From Sporosarcina aquimarina (lineage in GTDB: Bacteria; Bacillota; Bacilli; Bacillales_A; Planococcaceae): a stretch of 64,000 bases of DNA. A program made the position numbers and the translations under genes. The notes under the pieces are model-generated. The model worked only from the letters and a program-made list of their open reading frames with translations, made no database searches and was not told where the DNA came from. Below, in pieces: positions 11,521 through 22,923 of this stretch (position 1 is the stretch's first letter; each line of letters opens with the position of its first letter). The DNA lies in contig NZ_JAMBOM010000003.1 of the NCBI RefSeq assembly GCF_023715615.1, positions 62,001 to 126,000 of the forward strand, read 5' to 3'.

Positions 11521-14500
11521 TTACTCTGCTGGTACTGCGTCTTCTTCTAGTTCCTCGTCACGATCCATTTCAATTCCACGATAACGTTGCATACCAGTTC
11601 CTGCTGGAATAAGCTTACCGATGATAACATTCTCTTTCAAGCCGAGAAGATCATCAGTTTTGCCTTTGATAGCAGCATCCGTCAATACACGTGTTGTTTC
11701 TTGGAACGATGCCGCAGAAAGGAATGATTCTGTTTCTAGTGACGCCTTTGTAATACCAAGGATTACAGGACGTGCTGTCGCTGGAAGCTTGTTAGCTTTA
11801 AGAACTTTTCCGTTGGCATCCGCAAACTGATGGATGTCGAGTAGTGAGCCTGGTAGCAAGTCTGTGTCACCAGCTTCAATGACGCGAACTTTGCGCATCA
11901 TTTGGCGAACCATGACCTCAACGTGCTTATCTCCAATTTCAACACCCTGCATCCGGTATACCTTCTGTACTTCTTTAAGAAGGTATTCCTGTACAGTTGA
12001 AACGTCTTTCACAACGATCAATTCTTTAGGGTCAATCGAACCTTCAGTCAATGCTTGACCGCGTTCAATCTCATCTCCAACATCAACTTTCAAACGACCA
12101 TTGTATGGAGCAAGGTATTTACGTGTTTCCACGTCACCTTTAATTGTGATTTCTTTCTGTCCTTCACGAATCTCATCAATATCTGTAACAACACCTTTGA
12201 CTTGTGAGATTACAGCTTGCCCCTTAGGGTTACGTGATTCGAAGATCTCCTGGATACGTGGAAGACCTTGTGTAATATCGTCTCCTGCTACACCACCTGT
12301 GTGGAATGTACGCATTGTAAGCTGTGTACCTGGTTCACCGATTGACTGAGCTGCAATAATTCCAACTGCTTCTCCAACTTCAACCTCTTCTCCAGTTGCC
12401 AAGTTAATACCGTAACATTTCTTACACACACCGTGTTTAGTATTACATGTAAATGCCGAACGAATCGACATTGACGTAATGCCCGCACCGATGATTGCCT
12501 GAGAGATATCCGCTGTAATAAGCTGATCTTTTTCCACTAAGACTTCGCCTGTTTCAGGATGAAGTACTTTCTTCTTAGCGTGGCGACCTTCAATACGCTC
12601 ATCAAGCGCTTCAATCATTTCAACGCCTTCAGTAAGTGCTGAAATTTCAAGACCACGATCTGTACCACAGTCGTCTTCACGAACAATGACATCTTGCGCC
12701 ACATCAACAAGACGACGTGTAAGATATCCTGAGTCGGCAGTTTTAAGAGCTGTATCAGCAAGTCCTTTACGAGCACCGTGGGTTGAGATGAAGTACTCGA
12801 GAACAGTGAGTCCTTCACGGAACGATGACTTGATTGGCAATTCAATGATACGTCCTGCCGGGTTGGCCATGAGTCCGCGCATACCTGCGAGTTGAGTAAA
12901 GTTTGATGCGTTACCACGAGCTCCGGAGTCACTCATCATGAAGATTGGGTTTGTGTCCTCAAGAGAGTCCATCAGTTTGCCCTGGATAACGTCTTTCGCA
13001 TGACTCCAGTAGGAAATGACACGATCATATCGTTCTTCGTCTGTAATCAGACCTCGGCGGAATTGTTGTGTCACTTTATCCACTTTCGCTTGAGCGTCTT
13101 GTAAGATTTCGTGCTTGTCTGGAAGTACTACGATATCAGCGATACCAATTGTAATTCCAGCGCGCGTCGAATATTTAAATCCTAGATTTTTCATACGGTC
13201 AAGCATTTTAGAAGTTTCAGTAATGTGGAATCTACGGAAAATCTCAGCAATGATATTCCCAAGAATTTTCTTCTTAAATGGTGAAACAATCTCTGCAGCT
13301 TGGATGTGTTTAAGAACATCTGTCGTACCTGGAACAAAATATTTCGCAGGTGTTTCGACTTGCAGATTATGTGTAGTCGGTTCATTGATATACGGGAATG
13401 ATTCAGGAAGAATCTCGTTAAAGATTACTTTACCTACTGTCGTAATTAACAATTGACTATTCTGTTCTTCTGTAAACGTTGGGTTTTTGAGGGAGCTAGC
13501 TGCAATCGCTATTCGAGAGTGCAAGTGCACATGACCATTTTGATATGCGATAAGTGCTTCGTTCACATTACTGAACGTTTTACCTTCTCCAACAACACCA
13601 CTTCGCTCAAGAGTTAAGTAATAGTTACCAAGTACCATATCCTGTGAAGGTGTTACAACTGGCTTACCATCCTTAGGGTTCAAGATGTTTTGCGCAGCCA
13701 ACATGAGAAGACGCGCTTCTGCTTGCGCTTCTGCTGATAGAGGTACGTGTACAGCCATTTGGTCACCATCGAAGTCGGCGTTATACGCTGTACAAACGAG
13801 TGGGTGAAGCTGAATAGCACGACCTTCTACAAGCATCGGTTCAAAAGCCTGGATTCCAAGACGGTGAAGAGTAGGTGCTCGGTTCAAGAGAACTGGGTGC
13901 TCCTTAATTACCTCTTCCAAGACATCCCATACTTCTGAGTGCAACCGCTCGATTTTACGTTTTGCGCTCTTAATGTTGTGCGCAAGACCGCGTTCAACGA
14001 GTTCTTTCATAACGAATGGTTTAAACAACTCAATCGCCATTTCTTTCGGAAGACCACACTGATACATTTTCAAGTTAGGTCCGACGACAATAACTGAACG
14101 ACCCGAGTAGTCTACACGTTTACCAAGTAAGTTTTGACGGAAACGTCCTTGCTTACCTTTCAACATGTGAGAAAGAGATTTCAACGGCCGGTTACCCGGT
14201 CCAGTTACTGGACGTCCGCGACGACCGTTATCAACGAGAGCATCGACAGCTTCTTGAAGCATACGTTTCTCGTTTTGAACGATGATTCCTGGTGCACCAA
14301 GATCCAATAGACGCTTCAGACGGTTGTTCCGGTTAATCACTCGACGATATAGGTCATTCAAATCGGATGTCGCAAAACGACCACCGTCTAATTGAACCAT
14401 CGGACGGAGCTCAGGCGGAACAACAGGAAGTACTTCAAGAACCATCCATTCAGGATGATTTCCGGAGTTACGGAACGATTCCACAACTTCCAAACGACGG

Positions 14501-15120
14501 ATCGCACGTGTGCGACGCTGTCCTTGTACTGTCTTAAGCTCTTCCTTCAAGCTCTCTGTTTCTTTATCCAAATCTATAGCAGATAGAAGTTGTTCAATAG
14601 CTTCAGCACCCATAAGTGCTTGGAACTTAGAGCCGTACTTTTCACGGTACAACCGATACTCTTTTTCAGAGAGTAGTTGCTTGCGCTCAAGTGGCGTATC
14701 CGCCGGATCGACAACTACGTAAGAAGCAAAATAGATTACTTCTTCTAGCGCACGTGGTGTCATGTCGAGGATAAGTCCCATTCGGCTAGGAATCCCTTTG
14801 AAGTACCAAATGTGTGTTACTGGTGCTGCAAGTTCGATGTGACCCATACGTTCACGGCGAACTTTCTGACGCGTGACTTCTACGCCACAACGGTCACAAA
14901 CGACACCTTTATAACGAACACGCTTATACTTACCACAATGACATTCCCAGTCCTTTGTAGGTCCGAAAATACGTTCACAGAACAACCCATCTTTTTCAGG
15001 CTTCAATGTACGATAATTGATTGTTTCAGGCTTCTTTACCTCACCATAAGACCAAGAACGGATCTTATCAGGAGAAGCTAGCCCTATTTTCATATACTCA
15101 AAATTATTAACATCTACCAA
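11521..15120 (-). CDS. rpoC: RNA polymerase beta' subunit
   Basis: The 1199-residue subunit carries the active-site NADFDGDQ motif near residue 450, which binds catalytic magnesium, the first zinc site (Cys60, Cys62, Cys75, Cys78) and a second zinc cluster [11 protein letters not shown] near residue 870. It lacks the large insertions of proteobacterial beta'. The start is TTG, with GGGAGG 8 bases upstream. A terminator-like hairpin lies in the 100-base gap to rpoB. Confidence 0.98.
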   Translation of the reverse strand: MVDVNNFEYMKIGLASPDKIRSWSYGEVKKPETINYRTLKPEKDGLFCERIFGPTKDWECHCGKYKRVRYKGVVCDRCGVEVTRQKVRRERMGHIELAAPVTHIWYFKGIPSRMGLILDMTPRALEEVIYFASYVVVDPADTPLERKQLLSEKEYRLYREKYGSKFQALMGAEAIEQLLSAIDLDKETESLKEELKTVQGQRRTRAIRRLEVVESFRNSGNHPEWMVLEVLPVVPPELRPMVQLDGGRFATSDLNDLYRRVINRNNRLKRLLDLGAPGIIVQNEKRMLQEAVDALVDNGRRGRPVTGPGNRPLKSLSHMLKGKQGRFRQNLLGKRVDYSGRSVIVVGPNLKMYQCGLPKEMAIELFKPFVMKELVERGLAHNIKSAKRKIERLHSEVWDVLEEVIKEHPVLLNRAPTLHRLGIQAFEPMLVEGRAIQLHPLVCTAYNADFDGDQMAVHVPLSAEAQAEARLLMLAAQNILNPKDGKPVVTPSQDMVLGNYYLTLERSGVVGEGKTFSNVNEALIAYQNGHVHLHSRIAIAASSLKNPTFTEEQNSQLLITTVGKVIFNEILPESFPYINEPTTHNLQVETPAKYFVPGTTDVLKHIQAAEIVSPFKKKILGNIIAEIFRRFHITETSKMLDRMKNLGFKYSTRAGITIGIADIVVLPDKHEILQDAQAKVDKVTQQFRRGLITDEERYDRVISYWSHAKDVIQGKLMDSLEDTNPIFMMSDSGARGNASNFTQLAGMRGLMANPAGRIIELPIKSSFREGLTVLEYFISTHGARKGLADTALKTADSGYLTRRLVDVAQDVIVREDDCGTDRGLEISALTEGVEMIEALDERIEGRHAKKKVLHPETGEVLVEKDQLITADISQAIIGAGITSMSIRSAFTCNTKHGVCKKCYGINLATGEEVEVGEAVGIIAAQSIGEPGTQLTMRTFHTGGVAGDDITQGLPRIQEIFESRNPKGQAVISQVKGVVTDIDEIREGQKEITIKGDVETRKYLAPYNGRLKVDVGDEIERGQALTEGSIDPKELIVVKDVSTVQEYLLKEVQKVYRMQGVEIGDKHVEVMVRQMMRKVRVIEAGDTDLLPGSLLDIHQFADANGKVLKANKLPATARPVILGITKASLETESFLSAASFQETTRVLTDAAIKGKTDDLLGLKENVIIGKLIPAGTGMQRYRGIEMDRDEELEEDAVPAE

Positions 15121-15174
15121 GGAGCCTACCTCCCTTTTGTCTAGTCGCTGACTTGCTGGCCCTGTAATACCATT

Positions 15175-15197
15175 TAAAAAAGGGGGACAGTGCCCCC
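15175..15197 (-). terminator. Terminator-like hairpin between rpoB and rpoC
   Basis: Minus strand: GGGGG, loop CACTGT, CCCCC followed by TTTTTT. By shape it is an intrinsic terminator, but it sits inside the rpoBC operon about 25 bases after the rpoB stop. It may be a partial attenuator that sets the rpoB:rpoC ratio or an RNA end-protecting element. Confidence 0.8.
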
Positions 15198-15220
15198 AAT
15201 TATTAACTTTCGCTTACGAA

Positions 15221-18200
15221 TCAGACTGGTTGGTCTTCCTTCATAAGGTTTAACGCATCCGTTGGCTGCATATCATCGTCTTCTTCTAAGTCACGTAATT
15301 CAATTTCTTCGAAGTCTTCGGATAGCATTTTAACATCTAATCCAAGACTTTGAAGTTCTTTAATTAGAACTTTAAAGGATTCTGGTACACCTGGTTGAGG
15401 AACGCTGTCGCCTTTAACAATCGCTTCATACGTTTTCACTCGACCCACGACGTCATCCGACTTCACTGTCAAGATTTCTTGAAGTGTATAAGCCGCACCA
15501 TAAGCCTCGAGCGCCCAAACTTCCATCTCTCCGAAACGCTGTCCACCGAACTGTGCTTTACCACCGAGTGGTTGTTGCGTAACCAATGAGTATGGTCCCG
15601 TAGAACGGGCGTGAAGTTTGTCATCAACCATGTGGGCAAGTTTGATCATGTACATGATTCCGACAGATACACGGTTGTCGAATGCTTCACCAGAGCGACC
15701 GTCATAAAGAACAGTCTTTCCATCACGATCCATTCCCGCTTCTTCCATCGTATCCCACACATCTTGTTCGTTCGCGCCATCAAATACTGGAGAAGCCATG
15801 TGAACGCCTAGCGCACGGCCAGCCATACCAAGGTGCATCTCGAGTACCTGTCCGATGTTCATACGTGATGGTACACCCAATGGGTTAAGCATGACATCTA
15901 CTGGTGTTCCGTCAGGCATAAATGGCATATCAGATTCAGGTAGAATCCGTGAGATAACCCCTTTGTTACCGTGACGTCCGGCCATCTTATCTCCAACAGA
16001 AATTTTACGTTTCTGAACGATGTACACACGAACCAGTTGGTTTACGCCAGGAGCGAGTTCATCGCCATCTTCACGATTGAACACTTTCACATCAAGAACG
16101 ATACCACCCGCTCCGTGAGGTACACGAAGTGATGTATCACGAACTTCACGCGCCTTCTCACCAAAGATTGCATGTAGAAGACGTTCTTCTGCAGTTAGTT
16201 CCGTTACACCCTTAGGCGTTACTTTACCAACTAAGATATCTCCATCATGAACTTCAGCACCAATACGGATAATTCCACGGTCGTCTAAGTTGCGAAGTGC
16301 ATCTTCACCAATGTTTGGAATATCACGTGTGATTTCTTCAGGTCCAAGTTTCGTATCACGAGCATCTGATTCATATTCTTCGATATGGACAGAAGTGAAG
16401 ACGTCATCTTTAACAAGACGCTCGCTCATGATGATCGCATCCTCGTAGTTGTAACCATCCCATGTCATGAAAGCAATGAGGATATTCTGACCAAGAGCCA
16501 TTTCTCCTTTTTCCATTGACGGACCGTCTGCGAGAATATCTTTCTTAGAAACCCGATCCCCAACACTCACAATTGGGCGTTGGTTGTAACAAGTTCCTTG
16601 GTTTGAACGGATAAAGTTCGATAGGCGATAGACGTCAAGGTCACCCTTAACTTCTTTGCCTTCTACCGTGTTGATACGACGAACGCGAATTTCTTTCGCT
16701 TCAACGTGCTCAACAATTCCTTCGTGCTTTGATACAACAGCAGCTCCTGAGTCACGTGCTGATACGTGCTCCATCCCTGTACCTACGAAAGGTGCTTTCG
16801 GGTTCAGAAGAGGTACTGCTTGTCGTTGCATGTTCGCTCCCATGAGTGCGCGGTTAGAGTCATCATTTTCCAAGAACGGGATACATGCTGTCGCCGCAGA
16901 AACAACCTGCTTCGGAGATACATCCATGTAATCAATCTGATCACGCTTGAATACAGTGTTATCACCTTGGAAACGTCCTACCACTTCTTCATTAGCAAAT
17001 GAACCATCTTCGTTCAGAATCGCATTGGCTTGAGCAACTACATAGTTATCTTCCAAGTCAGCAGTTAGATAATCGATACGTGATGTCACGCGTCCAGTAT
17101 CCGGATCTACTTTTCGATAAGGAGTCTCAATAAATCCGAACTTATTTACTTTCGCAAATGTAGAAAGGGTATTAATGAGTCCGATATTCGGTCCCTCTGG
17201 TGTTTCGATAGGACACATACGACCGTAGTGGGAGTAGTGAACGTCACGTACTTCCATTCCAGCACGTTCACGAGTTAAACCACCAGGTCCAAGTGCAGAT
17301 AGTCTACGCTTATGCGTCAACTCTGCAAGAGGGTTTGTTTGGTCCATGAACTGAGATAACTGAGAGCTACCAAAGAACTCTTTAATAGACGCGATAACAG
17401 GTCTAATGTTAATCAGTTGTTGAGGTACAATCGATTGCGTGTCATTAATAGACATACGCTCCTTGACCACACGTTCCATACGAGACAAACCGATACGGAA
17501 TTGGTTTTGCAGAAGTTCCCCGACAGAACGGAGACGTCTGTTCCCTAAATGGTCGATGTCATCTGTAGCGCCAACTCCATGCAGCAAGTTGAAGAAGAAG
17601 CTAATTGAAGCGATGATATCTGAAGGTGTAACATGCTTAATGGAATCGTCAATAACGCCATTAGAAATGACATTAATGATTTGTCCTTCTTCGCCTTTCG
17701 GAGCATAGATTTTCACAGATTGAATGCGAATGTCGTCTTCTAGCACGCCGCCCATCTGTTTCAAATCTTCTACTCCCACACCATTTTCAAAATAAGGAAG
17801 CAATTTATCCAACATACGACGATCAATTAGTTGTCCTTTTTCAATGAGAATTTCTCCTGTTTCAGGGTCCGCAAGAGTTTCTGCAATTGTTTGGTTGAAC
17901 AAACGATTTTGAAGGTGTAGTTTTTTGTTCATTTTATACCGACCAACGTTTGCTAAGTCATAACGTTTAGCGTCAAAGAAGCGAGAAAACAGCAAGTTTT
18001 TCGCGCTATCTAAAGTCGGTGGTTCACCCGGACGTAAACGCTCATAAATTTCAAGAAGTGCTTTCTCCGAGTTTTCCGTATTATCTTTTTCAAGAGAGTT
18101 TCGAAGGTACTCATTATCACCGATTAGATCGATAATCTCCTGATCGCTTGAAAAACCAAGTGCACGTAAGAGGACTGTGATTGGCAGTTTGCGAGTGCGA

Positions 18201-18754
18201 TCGATTCGAACATGAACAACATCTTTTGCATCCGTTTCGTATTCGAGCCATGCGCCACGGTTAGGAATGACTGTTGCACCAAATCCGCGTTTACCATTTT
18301 TGTCTGTCTTATCGTTGAAATATACGCTAGGTGATCGAACGAGCTGAGATACGATAACCCGCTCAGCACCGTTGATTATAAAAGTACCATTCTCTGTCAT
18401 TAATGGGAAATCACCCATAAAGACATCTTGCTCTTTGACATCATCAGTTTCTTTATTGTGCAAACGGACTTTCACCCGAAGTGGCGCAGCATATGTTACG
18501 TCGCGTTCCTTTGACTCATCCACTGGATATTTAGGCTCGCCAAGCTGATAATCGACAAATTCCAATGACAGATTTCCGGTAAAGTCTTGGATTGGAGAAA
18601 TATCGTGGAACATTTCCCGCAGCCCCTCTTCCAAAAACCACTCATAAGATTCCGTCTGAATTTCAATCAGATTCGGCAGATCAAGTACTTCGCTAATTCT
18701 TGCGAAACTTCTGCGCTGACGGTGTTGACCATACTGAACTACGTGATTTGTCAA
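15221..18754 (-). CDS. rpoB: RNA polymerase beta subunit
   Basis: The 1177-residue subunit has the rifampicin-pocket block [20 protein letters not shown] and [12 protein letters not shown] in wild-type form, plus [12 protein letters not shown] and the C-terminal [21 protein letters not shown] place the start at TTG 18754: GAGGGG lies 8 bases upstream, B. subtilis RpoB also starts TTG, and the alternative GTG three codons earlier would touch the ribosome site. The gene is preceded by a leader of about 280 bases with a foldable element at 18789-18845. Confidence 0.97.
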   Translation of the reverse strand: MTNHVVQYGQHRQRRSFARISEVLDLPNLIEIQTESYEWFLEEGLREMFHDISPIQDFTGNLSLEFVDYQLGEPKYPVDESKERDVTYAAPLRVKVRLHNKETDDVKEQDVFMGDFPLMTENGTFIINGAERVIVSQLVRSPSVYFNDKTDKNGKRGFGATVIPNRGAWLEYETDAKDVVHVRIDRTRKLPITVLLRALGFSSDQEIIDLIGDNEYLRNSLEKDNTENSEKALLEIYERLRPGEPPTLDSAKNLLFSRFFDAKRYDLANVGRYKMNKKLHLQNRLFNQTIAETLADPETGEILIEKGQLIDRRMLDKLLPYFENGVGVEDLKQMGGVLEDDIRIQSVKIYAPKGEEGQIINVISNGVIDDSIKHVTPSDIIASISFFFNLLHGVGATDDIDHLGNRRLRSVGELLQNQFRIGLSRMERVVKERMSINDTQSIVPQQLINIRPVIASIKEFFGSSQLSQFMDQTNPLAELTHKRRLSALGPGGLTRERAGMEVRDVHYSHYGRMCPIETPEGPNIGLINTLSTFAKVNKFGFIETPYRKVDPDTGRVTSRIDYLTADLEDNYVVAQANAILNEDGSFANEEVVGRFQGDNTVFKRDQIDYMDVSPKQVVSAATACIPFLENDDSNRALMGANMQRQAVPLLNPKAPFVGTGMEHVSARDSGAAVVSKHEGIVEHVEAKEIRVRRINTVEGKEVKGDLDVYRLSNFIRSNQGTCYNQRPIVSVGDRVSKKDILADGPSMEKGEMALGQNILIAFMTWDGYNYEDAIIMSERLVKDDVFTSVHIEEYESDARDTKLGPEEITRDIPNIGEDALRNLDDRGIIRIGAEVHDGDILVGKVTPKGVTELTAEERLLHAIFGEKAREVRDTSLRVPHGAGGIVLDVKVFNREDGDELAPGVNQLVRVYIVQKRKISVGDKMAGRHGNKGVISRILPESDMPFMPDGTPVDVMLNPLGVPSRMNIGQVLEMHLGMAGRALGVHMASPVFDGANEQDVWDTMEEAGMDRDGKTVLYDGRSGEAFDNRVSVGIMYMIKLAHMVDDKLHARSTGPYSLVTQQPLGGKAQFGGQRFGEMEVWALEAYGAAYTLQEILTVKSDDVVGRVKTYEAIVKGDSVPQPGVPESFKVLIKELQSLGLDVKMLSEDFEEIELRDLEEDDDMQPTDALNLMKEDQPV

Positions 18755-18788
18755 CTCTTTCACCCCTCATAAGACATTAATAGAGCTA

Positions 18789-18845
18789 GTTTGGTCCCCT
18801 GACAATTTCGGGCCGGCTCGAAATTAGCGCCAAGTCTAACCAAAC
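18789..18845 (-). promoter_or_regulatory. Structured element in the rpoB 5' leader
   Basis: On the minus strand an outer stem GTTTGGT / ACCAAAC (7 bp) encloses an inner stem AATTTCG / CGAAATT (7 bp) with an 8-base loop. It ends about 35 bases before the rpoB start. I do not recognise it as a known riboswitch or ribosomal-protein leader; regulatory function is inferred from structure and place only. Confidence 0.55.
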
Positions 18846-19040
18846 ACCTCATAAAAGTCTTTCCGAAATCAAAAAAATAGTGTATGATATCGAAAAAACA
18901 AAAAGAAAACGAGTTCCGGCTAGAGCTCATTTTCGATTTACCAATCTTTTATCCAACGTCAGTATACCTAACATTTTCATTACTTATGCAAATGCATAAA
19001 AAGGCACACGAATGCAGTATATTTATTGTTGCATTTTATA

Positions 19041-19069
19041 ATGCTATCACAACGCTTGCACGGCGTCAA
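19041..19069 (-). promoter_or_regulatory. Sigma-A promoter of rpoBC
   Basis: Minus strand: -35 TTGACG, 17-base spacer, -10 TAGCAT with an extended TGA in front. The -35 overlaps the last codons of the methyltransferase gene. Transcription would start near 19034, giving a leader of about 280 bases. Confidence 0.8.
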
Positions 19070-19668
19070 TGTTTTTTTGACTTGATGATGTAATAGCCCT
19101 TGCTTTTCTCCACAATTTCTGCATTACCGAATAACTCCTCTAATCTCGCAATAGTTGAAGGAGCCCCTTGCTTTTTCTGAATGACCACCCATAGTTCGCC
19201 ACCAATAGCTAAGTGTTCACTTGCTTGATCATAAATTTTAAAAACAGTTTCTTTCCCAGCTCGAATCGGAGGGTTTGTTAATATTGAAGCGAACTCTTTT
19301 GTTTCAACGTTATCTAACGCATCACTGGCATAAATTTCGACGTTTTCAATATTATTTTTTTGGGAATTGGTCCGGGATAGAGCTAATGCACGTTCGTTCA
19401 CGTCCACCATCTGGATCTTCCTATCTTTTAACATTGAAGCTATGGAAATCCCTACTGGTCCGTATCCACACCCGACATCAAGAATATCTCCCTCAATATC
19501 CGGAGCACAGAATGCATCAATGAGTAGACGTGAACCAAAGTCCACTTCCCCTTTACTAAATACGCCTGCATCAGTTACAAAAACAAAGCTAGTTCCACGT
19601 AAATTCGTCTGCCATTGTTTCGGCTCGCTTTTCACATTGGGATTTTTCGAATAGTAATGCTCAGCCAT
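19066..19668 (-). CDS. Class I SAM-dependent methyltransferase (YbxB/RsmC-like)
   Basis: The 200-residue protein has the SAM-binding motif DVGCGYGPVGISIA near residues 80-93 and the catalytic NPPIRAGK motif near 132, the NPP signature of RsmC-type N2-guanine rRNA methyltransferases. The same gene (ybxB) sits between rplL and rpoB in B. subtilis. Target is inferred to be rRNA guanine and has not been shown. Start ATG follows GGGGGTATTCAT. It lies after the rplJL terminator, so it depends on read-through or an unseen promoter. Confidence 0.85.
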   Translation of the reverse strand: MAEHYYSKNPNVKSEPKQWQTNLRGTSFVFVTDAGVFSKGEVDFGSRLLIDAFCAPDIEGDILDVGCGYGPVGISIASMLKDRKIQMVDVNERALALSRTNSQKNNIENVEIYASDALDNVETKEFASILTNPPIRAGKETVFKIYDQASEHLAIGGELWVVIQKKQGAPSTIARLEELFGNAEIVEKSKGYYIIKSKKH

Positions 19669-19707
19669 ATGAATACCCCCTACTGTTTACTTATTAAATC
19701 CGGGTAT

Positions 19708-19754
19708 AAAAAAAACGAAGAAAAACCCGTCGAAAAGACGAGGTTTTTCTTCGT
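19708..19754 (-). terminator. Intrinsic terminator after rplL
   Basis: Minus strand: long stem ACGAAGAAAAACC..GTC / GAC..GGTTTTTCTTCGT followed by a T run. It closes the rplJ-rplL unit 10 bases after the rplL stop. Confidence 0.92.
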
Positions 19755-19764
19755 AGTTCACTAA

Positions 19765-20127
19765 TTACTTAACTTCTACAGAAGCGCCTACTTCTTCAAG
19801 CTTAGCTTTGATTTCTTCAGCTTCAGCTTTTTCTACGCCTTCTTTGATAGCTTTTGGTGCGTTATCAACAACTTCTTTCGCTTCTTTCAAGCCTAGGCCA
19901 GTGATTTCGCGAACGACTTTGATGACTTTGATTTTTTGGTCTCCAGCAGAAGCTAGTACTACGTCGAATTCAGTTTGCTCAGCAGCTGCATCTCCAGCAC
20001 CTGCGCCAGCCATAGCTACAGGAGCTGCAGCAGTTACGCCAAATTCTTCTTCGATTGCTTTTACTAGGTCGTTAAGTTCAAGAACTGTCATTTCTTTGAT
20101 AGCGCCTAAGATTTGTTCGTTAGTCAT
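19765..20127 (-). CDS. rplL: 50S ribosomal protein L7/L12
   Basis: The 120-residue stalk protein has the N-terminal dimerisation domain ([20 protein letters not shown]), an alanine/glycine-rich hinge at about residues 37-50, and the C-terminal factor-binding domain ([20 protein letters not shown]). Dimers bind the L10 tail and recruit translational GTPases. It follows rplJ after 61 bases with an AGGAGGAACTATA site. Confidence 0.98.
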   Translation of the reverse strand: MTNEQILGAIKEMTVLELNDLVKAIEEEFGVTAAAPVAMAGAGAGDAAAEQTEFDVVLASAGDQKIKVIKVVREITGLGLKEAKEVVDNAPKAIKEGVEKAEAEEIKAKLEEVGASVEVK

Positions 20128-20188
20128 TATAGTTCCTCCTAATGGGTATGTTTTGCGAGTTAGCTCGCTGTTGGGTCAAGATGCGATA

Positions 20189-20689
20189 TTACGCGCCTTG
20201 TTCTTCTTTTTGGTCTGCAACGGCTTTTGTAGCCAATGCGAAGTTGCGCATTGGAGCTTGAAGCACGCTGAGTAGCATTGAAAGTAGTCCTTCGCGTGAA
20301 GGAAGAGTCGCCAATGCTTTTACTTCTTCAACAGAAGCAAGTGCACCTTCGATGACACCAGCTTTGATTTCCAAAGCTTCGTTGTCTTTAGCGAAGTTGT
20401 TGATGATTTTTGCAGGCGCGATTACATCTTCAGTTGAAAACGCAATTGCGTTCGGTCCTGTAAGATGTTCGTTAAGCCCTTCAAGACCTGATGCTTCAGC
20501 CGCACGGCGAGCCATCGAGTTTTTGTAGACTTTGAATTCAACGCCAGCTTCACGGAGTTGCTTACGTAGTTCAGTTGCTTGAGCAACATTAAGACCACGA
20601 TAGTCAACAACGACCATTGAAGCAGATGCTTTCATCTTGTCCGCGATTTCTGTTACTATTGCTTGTTTCGCTTCTAATACTTTGCTCAT
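20189..20689 (-). CDS. rplJ: 50S ribosomal protein L10
   Basis: The 166-residue protein contains the rRNA-binding [20 protein letters not shown] segment and [12 protein letters not shown], with a C-terminal helix that carries L7/L12 dimers. In Bacillota the L10-L12 complex represses its own mRNA through an L10 leader, which is present just upstream at 20736-20880. The ATG follows an AGGAGGTGTCAAG site. Confidence 0.97.
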   Translation of the reverse strand: MSKVLEAKQAIVTEIADKMKASASMVVVDYRGLNVAQATELRKQLREAGVEFKVYKNSMARRAAEASGLEGLNEHLTGPNAIAFSTEDVIAPAKIINNFAKDNEALEIKAGVIEGALASVEEVKALATLPSREGLLSMLLSVLQAPMRNFALATKAVADQKEEQGA

Positions 20690-20735
20690 CTTGACACCTC
20701 CTGTTTAGTGTAGGGGCATTTATACCATATGCATA

Positions 20736-20880
20736 AAAAACCCTCCGATCTGACAAGCAGACGGAGGGTTGGAAAGTCGTCATCTTTTTACTGTTAAAAA
20801 GAGCGTCTTGTCCCTCGGCAGGAATATTAAGTGGATGTCCACTCCTGCTGTCTGCGGTACAAATCGTATGTTGCAACAAA
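20736..20880 (-). ncRNA. L10 leader (ribosomal protein autoregulatory RNA) with terminator
   Basis: The minus-strand transcript carries the characteristic GCAGACAGCAGGAG and TTAATATTCCTGCCGAGG pairing segments of the L10 leader, which binds L10(L12)4. At its end (20735-20770) the stem AACCCTCCG / CGGAGGGTT is followed by a T run and would act as an attenuator. Identification is by motif recognition; a covariance search against the L10 leader model would confirm it. Confidence 0.85.
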
Positions 20881-20884
20881 CGTT

Positions 20885-20913
20885 ATCCTACCAAATGATA
20901 GGTCGTATGTCAA
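20885..20913 (-). promoter_or_regulatory. Sigma-A promoter of rplJ-rplL
   Basis: Minus strand: consensus -35 TTGACA, 17-base spacer, -10 TAGGAT, immediately after the rplA stop codon and just before the L10 leader. Confidence 0.82.
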
Positions 20914-20917
20914 CTAA

Positions 20918-21616
20918 TTATTTTACAGTTACTGAAGAAGGGTTGATCTTTACAGCAGGTCCCATTGTAGTTGTTAAGTTAACAGACTTCATGTAAGTAC
21001 CTTTTGCTGCTGCTGGTTTAGCCTTCTGGATTACTTCAAATACAGTTGTAAGGTTTTCTGCAAGTTTTTCGTTGTCGAAAGAAACTTTACCGATTGGAGC
21101 ATGGATAATTCCAGCTTTGTCCGCACGATATTCAACCTTACCTGCTTTAATTTCTTGAACCGCTTTTGTAACGTCGAATGTCACTGTGCCAGTTTTCGGG
21201 TTTGGCATAAGACCTTTTGGTCCAAGTACACGTCCGATTTTACCAACTTCACCCATCATGTCAGGAGTCGCTACGATTACATCGAAATCGAACCATCCTT
21301 GTTGGATTTTAGTGATGTATTCAGCATCGCCTACAAAGTCAGCGCCTGCTGCTTCAGCTTCTTTAAGCTTTTCACCTTTAGCGAAAACGAGTACACGTTG
21401 TGTTTTACCAGTTCCATTAGGCAGTACAACTGCTCCACGGATTTGCTGATCATTTTTACGTGTATCGATCCCTAGACGGAAAGCCACTTCTACTGTTGCA
21501 TCAAAGTTTGTTGTGCTTGTCTTTTTAGCGAGTTCGATCGCTTCTGTTAAGTCGTATGCCGTTGTGCGGTCAACAAGCTTTGCAGCTTCTACGAACTTCT
21601 TACCTCTTTTAGCCAT
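20918..21616 (-). CDS. rplA: 50S ribosomal protein L1
   Basis: The 232-residue product begins [16 protein letters not shown] and contains [15 protein letters not shown], the L1 signature near residue 130. L1 forms the mobile stalk that handles E-site tRNA and, in E. coli, represses its operon by binding the mRNA. A long hairpin lies in the gap to rplK (21670-21702). The ATG follows GAGGAGGAAATATCTG. Confidence 0.97.
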   Translation of the reverse strand: MAKRGKKFVEAAKLVDRTTAYDLTEAIELAKKTSTTNFDATVEVAFRLGIDTRKNDQQIRGAVVLPNGTGKTQRVLVFAKGEKLKEAEAAGADFVGDAEYITKIQQGWFDFDVIVATPDMMGEVGKIGRVLGPKGLMPNPKTGTVTFDVTKAVQEIKAGKVEYRADKAGIIHAPIGKVSFDNEKLAENLTTVFEVIQKAKPAAAKGTYMKSVNLTTTMGPAVKINPSSVTVK

Positions 21617-21669
21617 CAGATATTTCCTCCTCGATTGTGGTTTTAGCGGAATAAACCTCCCACGATTAA

Positions 21670-21702
21670 GGGTTGCCGTGTTCTATAGAACAACCGCAAC
21701 CC
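21670..21702 (-). promoter_or_regulatory. Long hairpin between rplK and rplA
   Basis: The RNA folds as GGGTTGC / GCAACCC around an inner perfect palindrome TGTTCTATAGAACA. No T run follows, so it is not an intrinsic terminator. A binding site for L1 or a processing site is possible; this is inference from place and fold. Confidence 0.6.
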
Positions 21703-21735
21703 CCATAAAAACATACAATAGAATTAGGTTTCAGA

Positions 21736-22161
21736 TCAGTCTTCGATCGTGATTCCCATACTGCGAGCAGTACCTTCAACCATTGCCATCGCTGCTTCAA
21801 CTGATGCAGCATTCAAATCTTGCATTTTTTGTTCAGCAATTTCTTTAACTTGATCACGTTTCACGACAGCAACTTTCTTTTTGTTCGGTTCGCCTGAACC
21901 CTTTTGGATTTTAGCTGCAACCTTCAACAAAACCGCTGCTGGCGGAGTTTTTGTGATGAATGTAAATGAACGATCTTCGAATACAGTGATTTCAACAGGA
22001 ATAATAAGACCTGCTTGGTCAGATGTACGCGCATTGAATTCTTTACAGAATCCCATGATATTGACACCTGCCTGACCGAGCGCCGGTCCGACTGGCGGTG
22101 CTGGATTTGCTTTTCCTGCTGGAATTTGCAATTTCACAAGCTTGATTACTTTTTTAGCCAC
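21736..22161 (-). CDS. rplK: 50S ribosomal protein L11
   Basis: The 141-residue protein (start GTG, then [20 protein letters not shown]) includes [15 protein letters not shown] and the C-terminal rRNA-binding domain ending [11 protein letters not shown]11 with its rRNA site forms the GTPase-associated centre and is needed for RelA-type stringent signalling. I choose GTG at 22161 because AAGGAGGTGTGTCTC lies directly upstream and the length is exactly that of the family; a longer frame to 22212 has no support. Confidence 0.96.
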   Translation of the reverse strand: MAKKVIKLVKLQIPAGKANPAPPVGPALGQAGVNIMGFCKEFNARTSDQAGLIIPVEITVFEDRSFTFITKTPPAAVLLKVAAKIQKGSGEPNKKKVAVVKRDQVKEIAEQKMQDLNAASVEAAMAMVEGTARSMGITIED

Positions 22162-22287
22162 GAGACACACCTCCTTAAGTCCGTGATGTGGTATTTGGGT
22201 TGCCCCTCCCACTCAATATGTGCCTGCCGGCGAATGCCGGTAGAATTTTGTTAAGACGTTCAGACATTTCTACGTCTGACCTTTGAA

Positions 22288-22316
22288 ATAATATCACTAT
22301 TTCTCAGTTTTTGCAA
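22288..22316 (-). promoter_or_regulatory. Sigma-A promoter of rplK-rplA
   Basis: Minus strand: -35 TTGCAA, 17-base spacer, -10 TATTAT with an extended TGA. It gives a leader of about 120 bases that contains two short stems (CAGACGT..ACGTCTG-like and CTACCGGC..GCCGGCAG-like). Confidence 0.78.
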
Positions 22317-22336
22317 GAGGGAACAAATTAATTTTT

Positions 22337-22879
22337 TCAGCTTGTTCGTTCAACTTGTTCAAAGTCGAGTTCCATATTAGTTTCGCGACCGAACATGTCT
22401 ACAGATACTTTAACTTTGCCTTGGTCAAGTTCAATTTCTTCAACTTTACCTTGGAAACCAGCGAATGGCCCTTCCAATACTTCTACCATTTCACCAATTT
22501 CAAAATCGACTTCCAATTTGCGATCCTTCACACCCATTTGTTTCAAGATGAATGTCACTTCTTCAGGAAGTAATGGTGTAGGTTTCGCTCCACCGCCTGA
22601 TGAACCTATAAACCCTGTGACGCCCGGAGTGTTCCGCACAACATACCATGAATCATCCGTCATAATAATTTCTACTAGAACGTAACCAGGGAAAGTTTTA
22701 CGCATCACTGTCCGCTTTTTACCTTCTTTGAAATCTGTTTCTTCTTCTTCTGGAACAATCACACGGAAAATCTTATCTTGCATTCCCATTGTTTCAACAC
22801 GCTTTTCAAGATTTGCTTTCACTTTGTTTTCATACCCTGAGTACGTATGGACGACGTACCAATTTTTCTCCATTTCCAT
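22337..22879 (-). CDS. nusG: Transcription elongation factor NusG
   Basis: The 180-residue protein has the NGN domain (EKNWYVVHTYSGYENKVKAN, then FPGYVLVE near residue 65) and a C-terminal KOW domain (FEIGEMVEVLEGPFAGFQGK). NusG binds the RNA polymerase clamp, supports pausing in Bacillota and links to ribosomes. The start is odd: the only good ribosome site (AAGGAGGG) is 24 bases before the first ATG (22879) and 30 before the next (22873), with a small GGAC/GTCC hairpin in between. A terminator lies upstream, after secE. Confidence 0.95.
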   Translation of the reverse strand: MEMEKNWYVVHTYSGYENKVKANLEKRVETMGMQDKIFRVIVPEEEETDFKEGKKRTVMRKTFPGYVLVEIIMTDDSWYVVRNTPGVTGFIGSSGGGAKPTPLLPEEVTFILKQMGVKDRKLEVDFEIGEMVEVLEGPFAGFQGKVEEIELDQGKVKVSVDMFGRETNMELDFEQVERTS

Positions 22880-22923
22880 ATCGATGAGGACTGCTCGTCC
22901 GTCCCTCCTTTTTTGTTCAAATG

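Noticed and set aside
18755..18763. GTG start for rpoB three codons upstream
   Set aside because: It lies inside or too close to the GAGGGG ribosome site; the TTG at 18754 is spaced correctly and matches B. subtilis.
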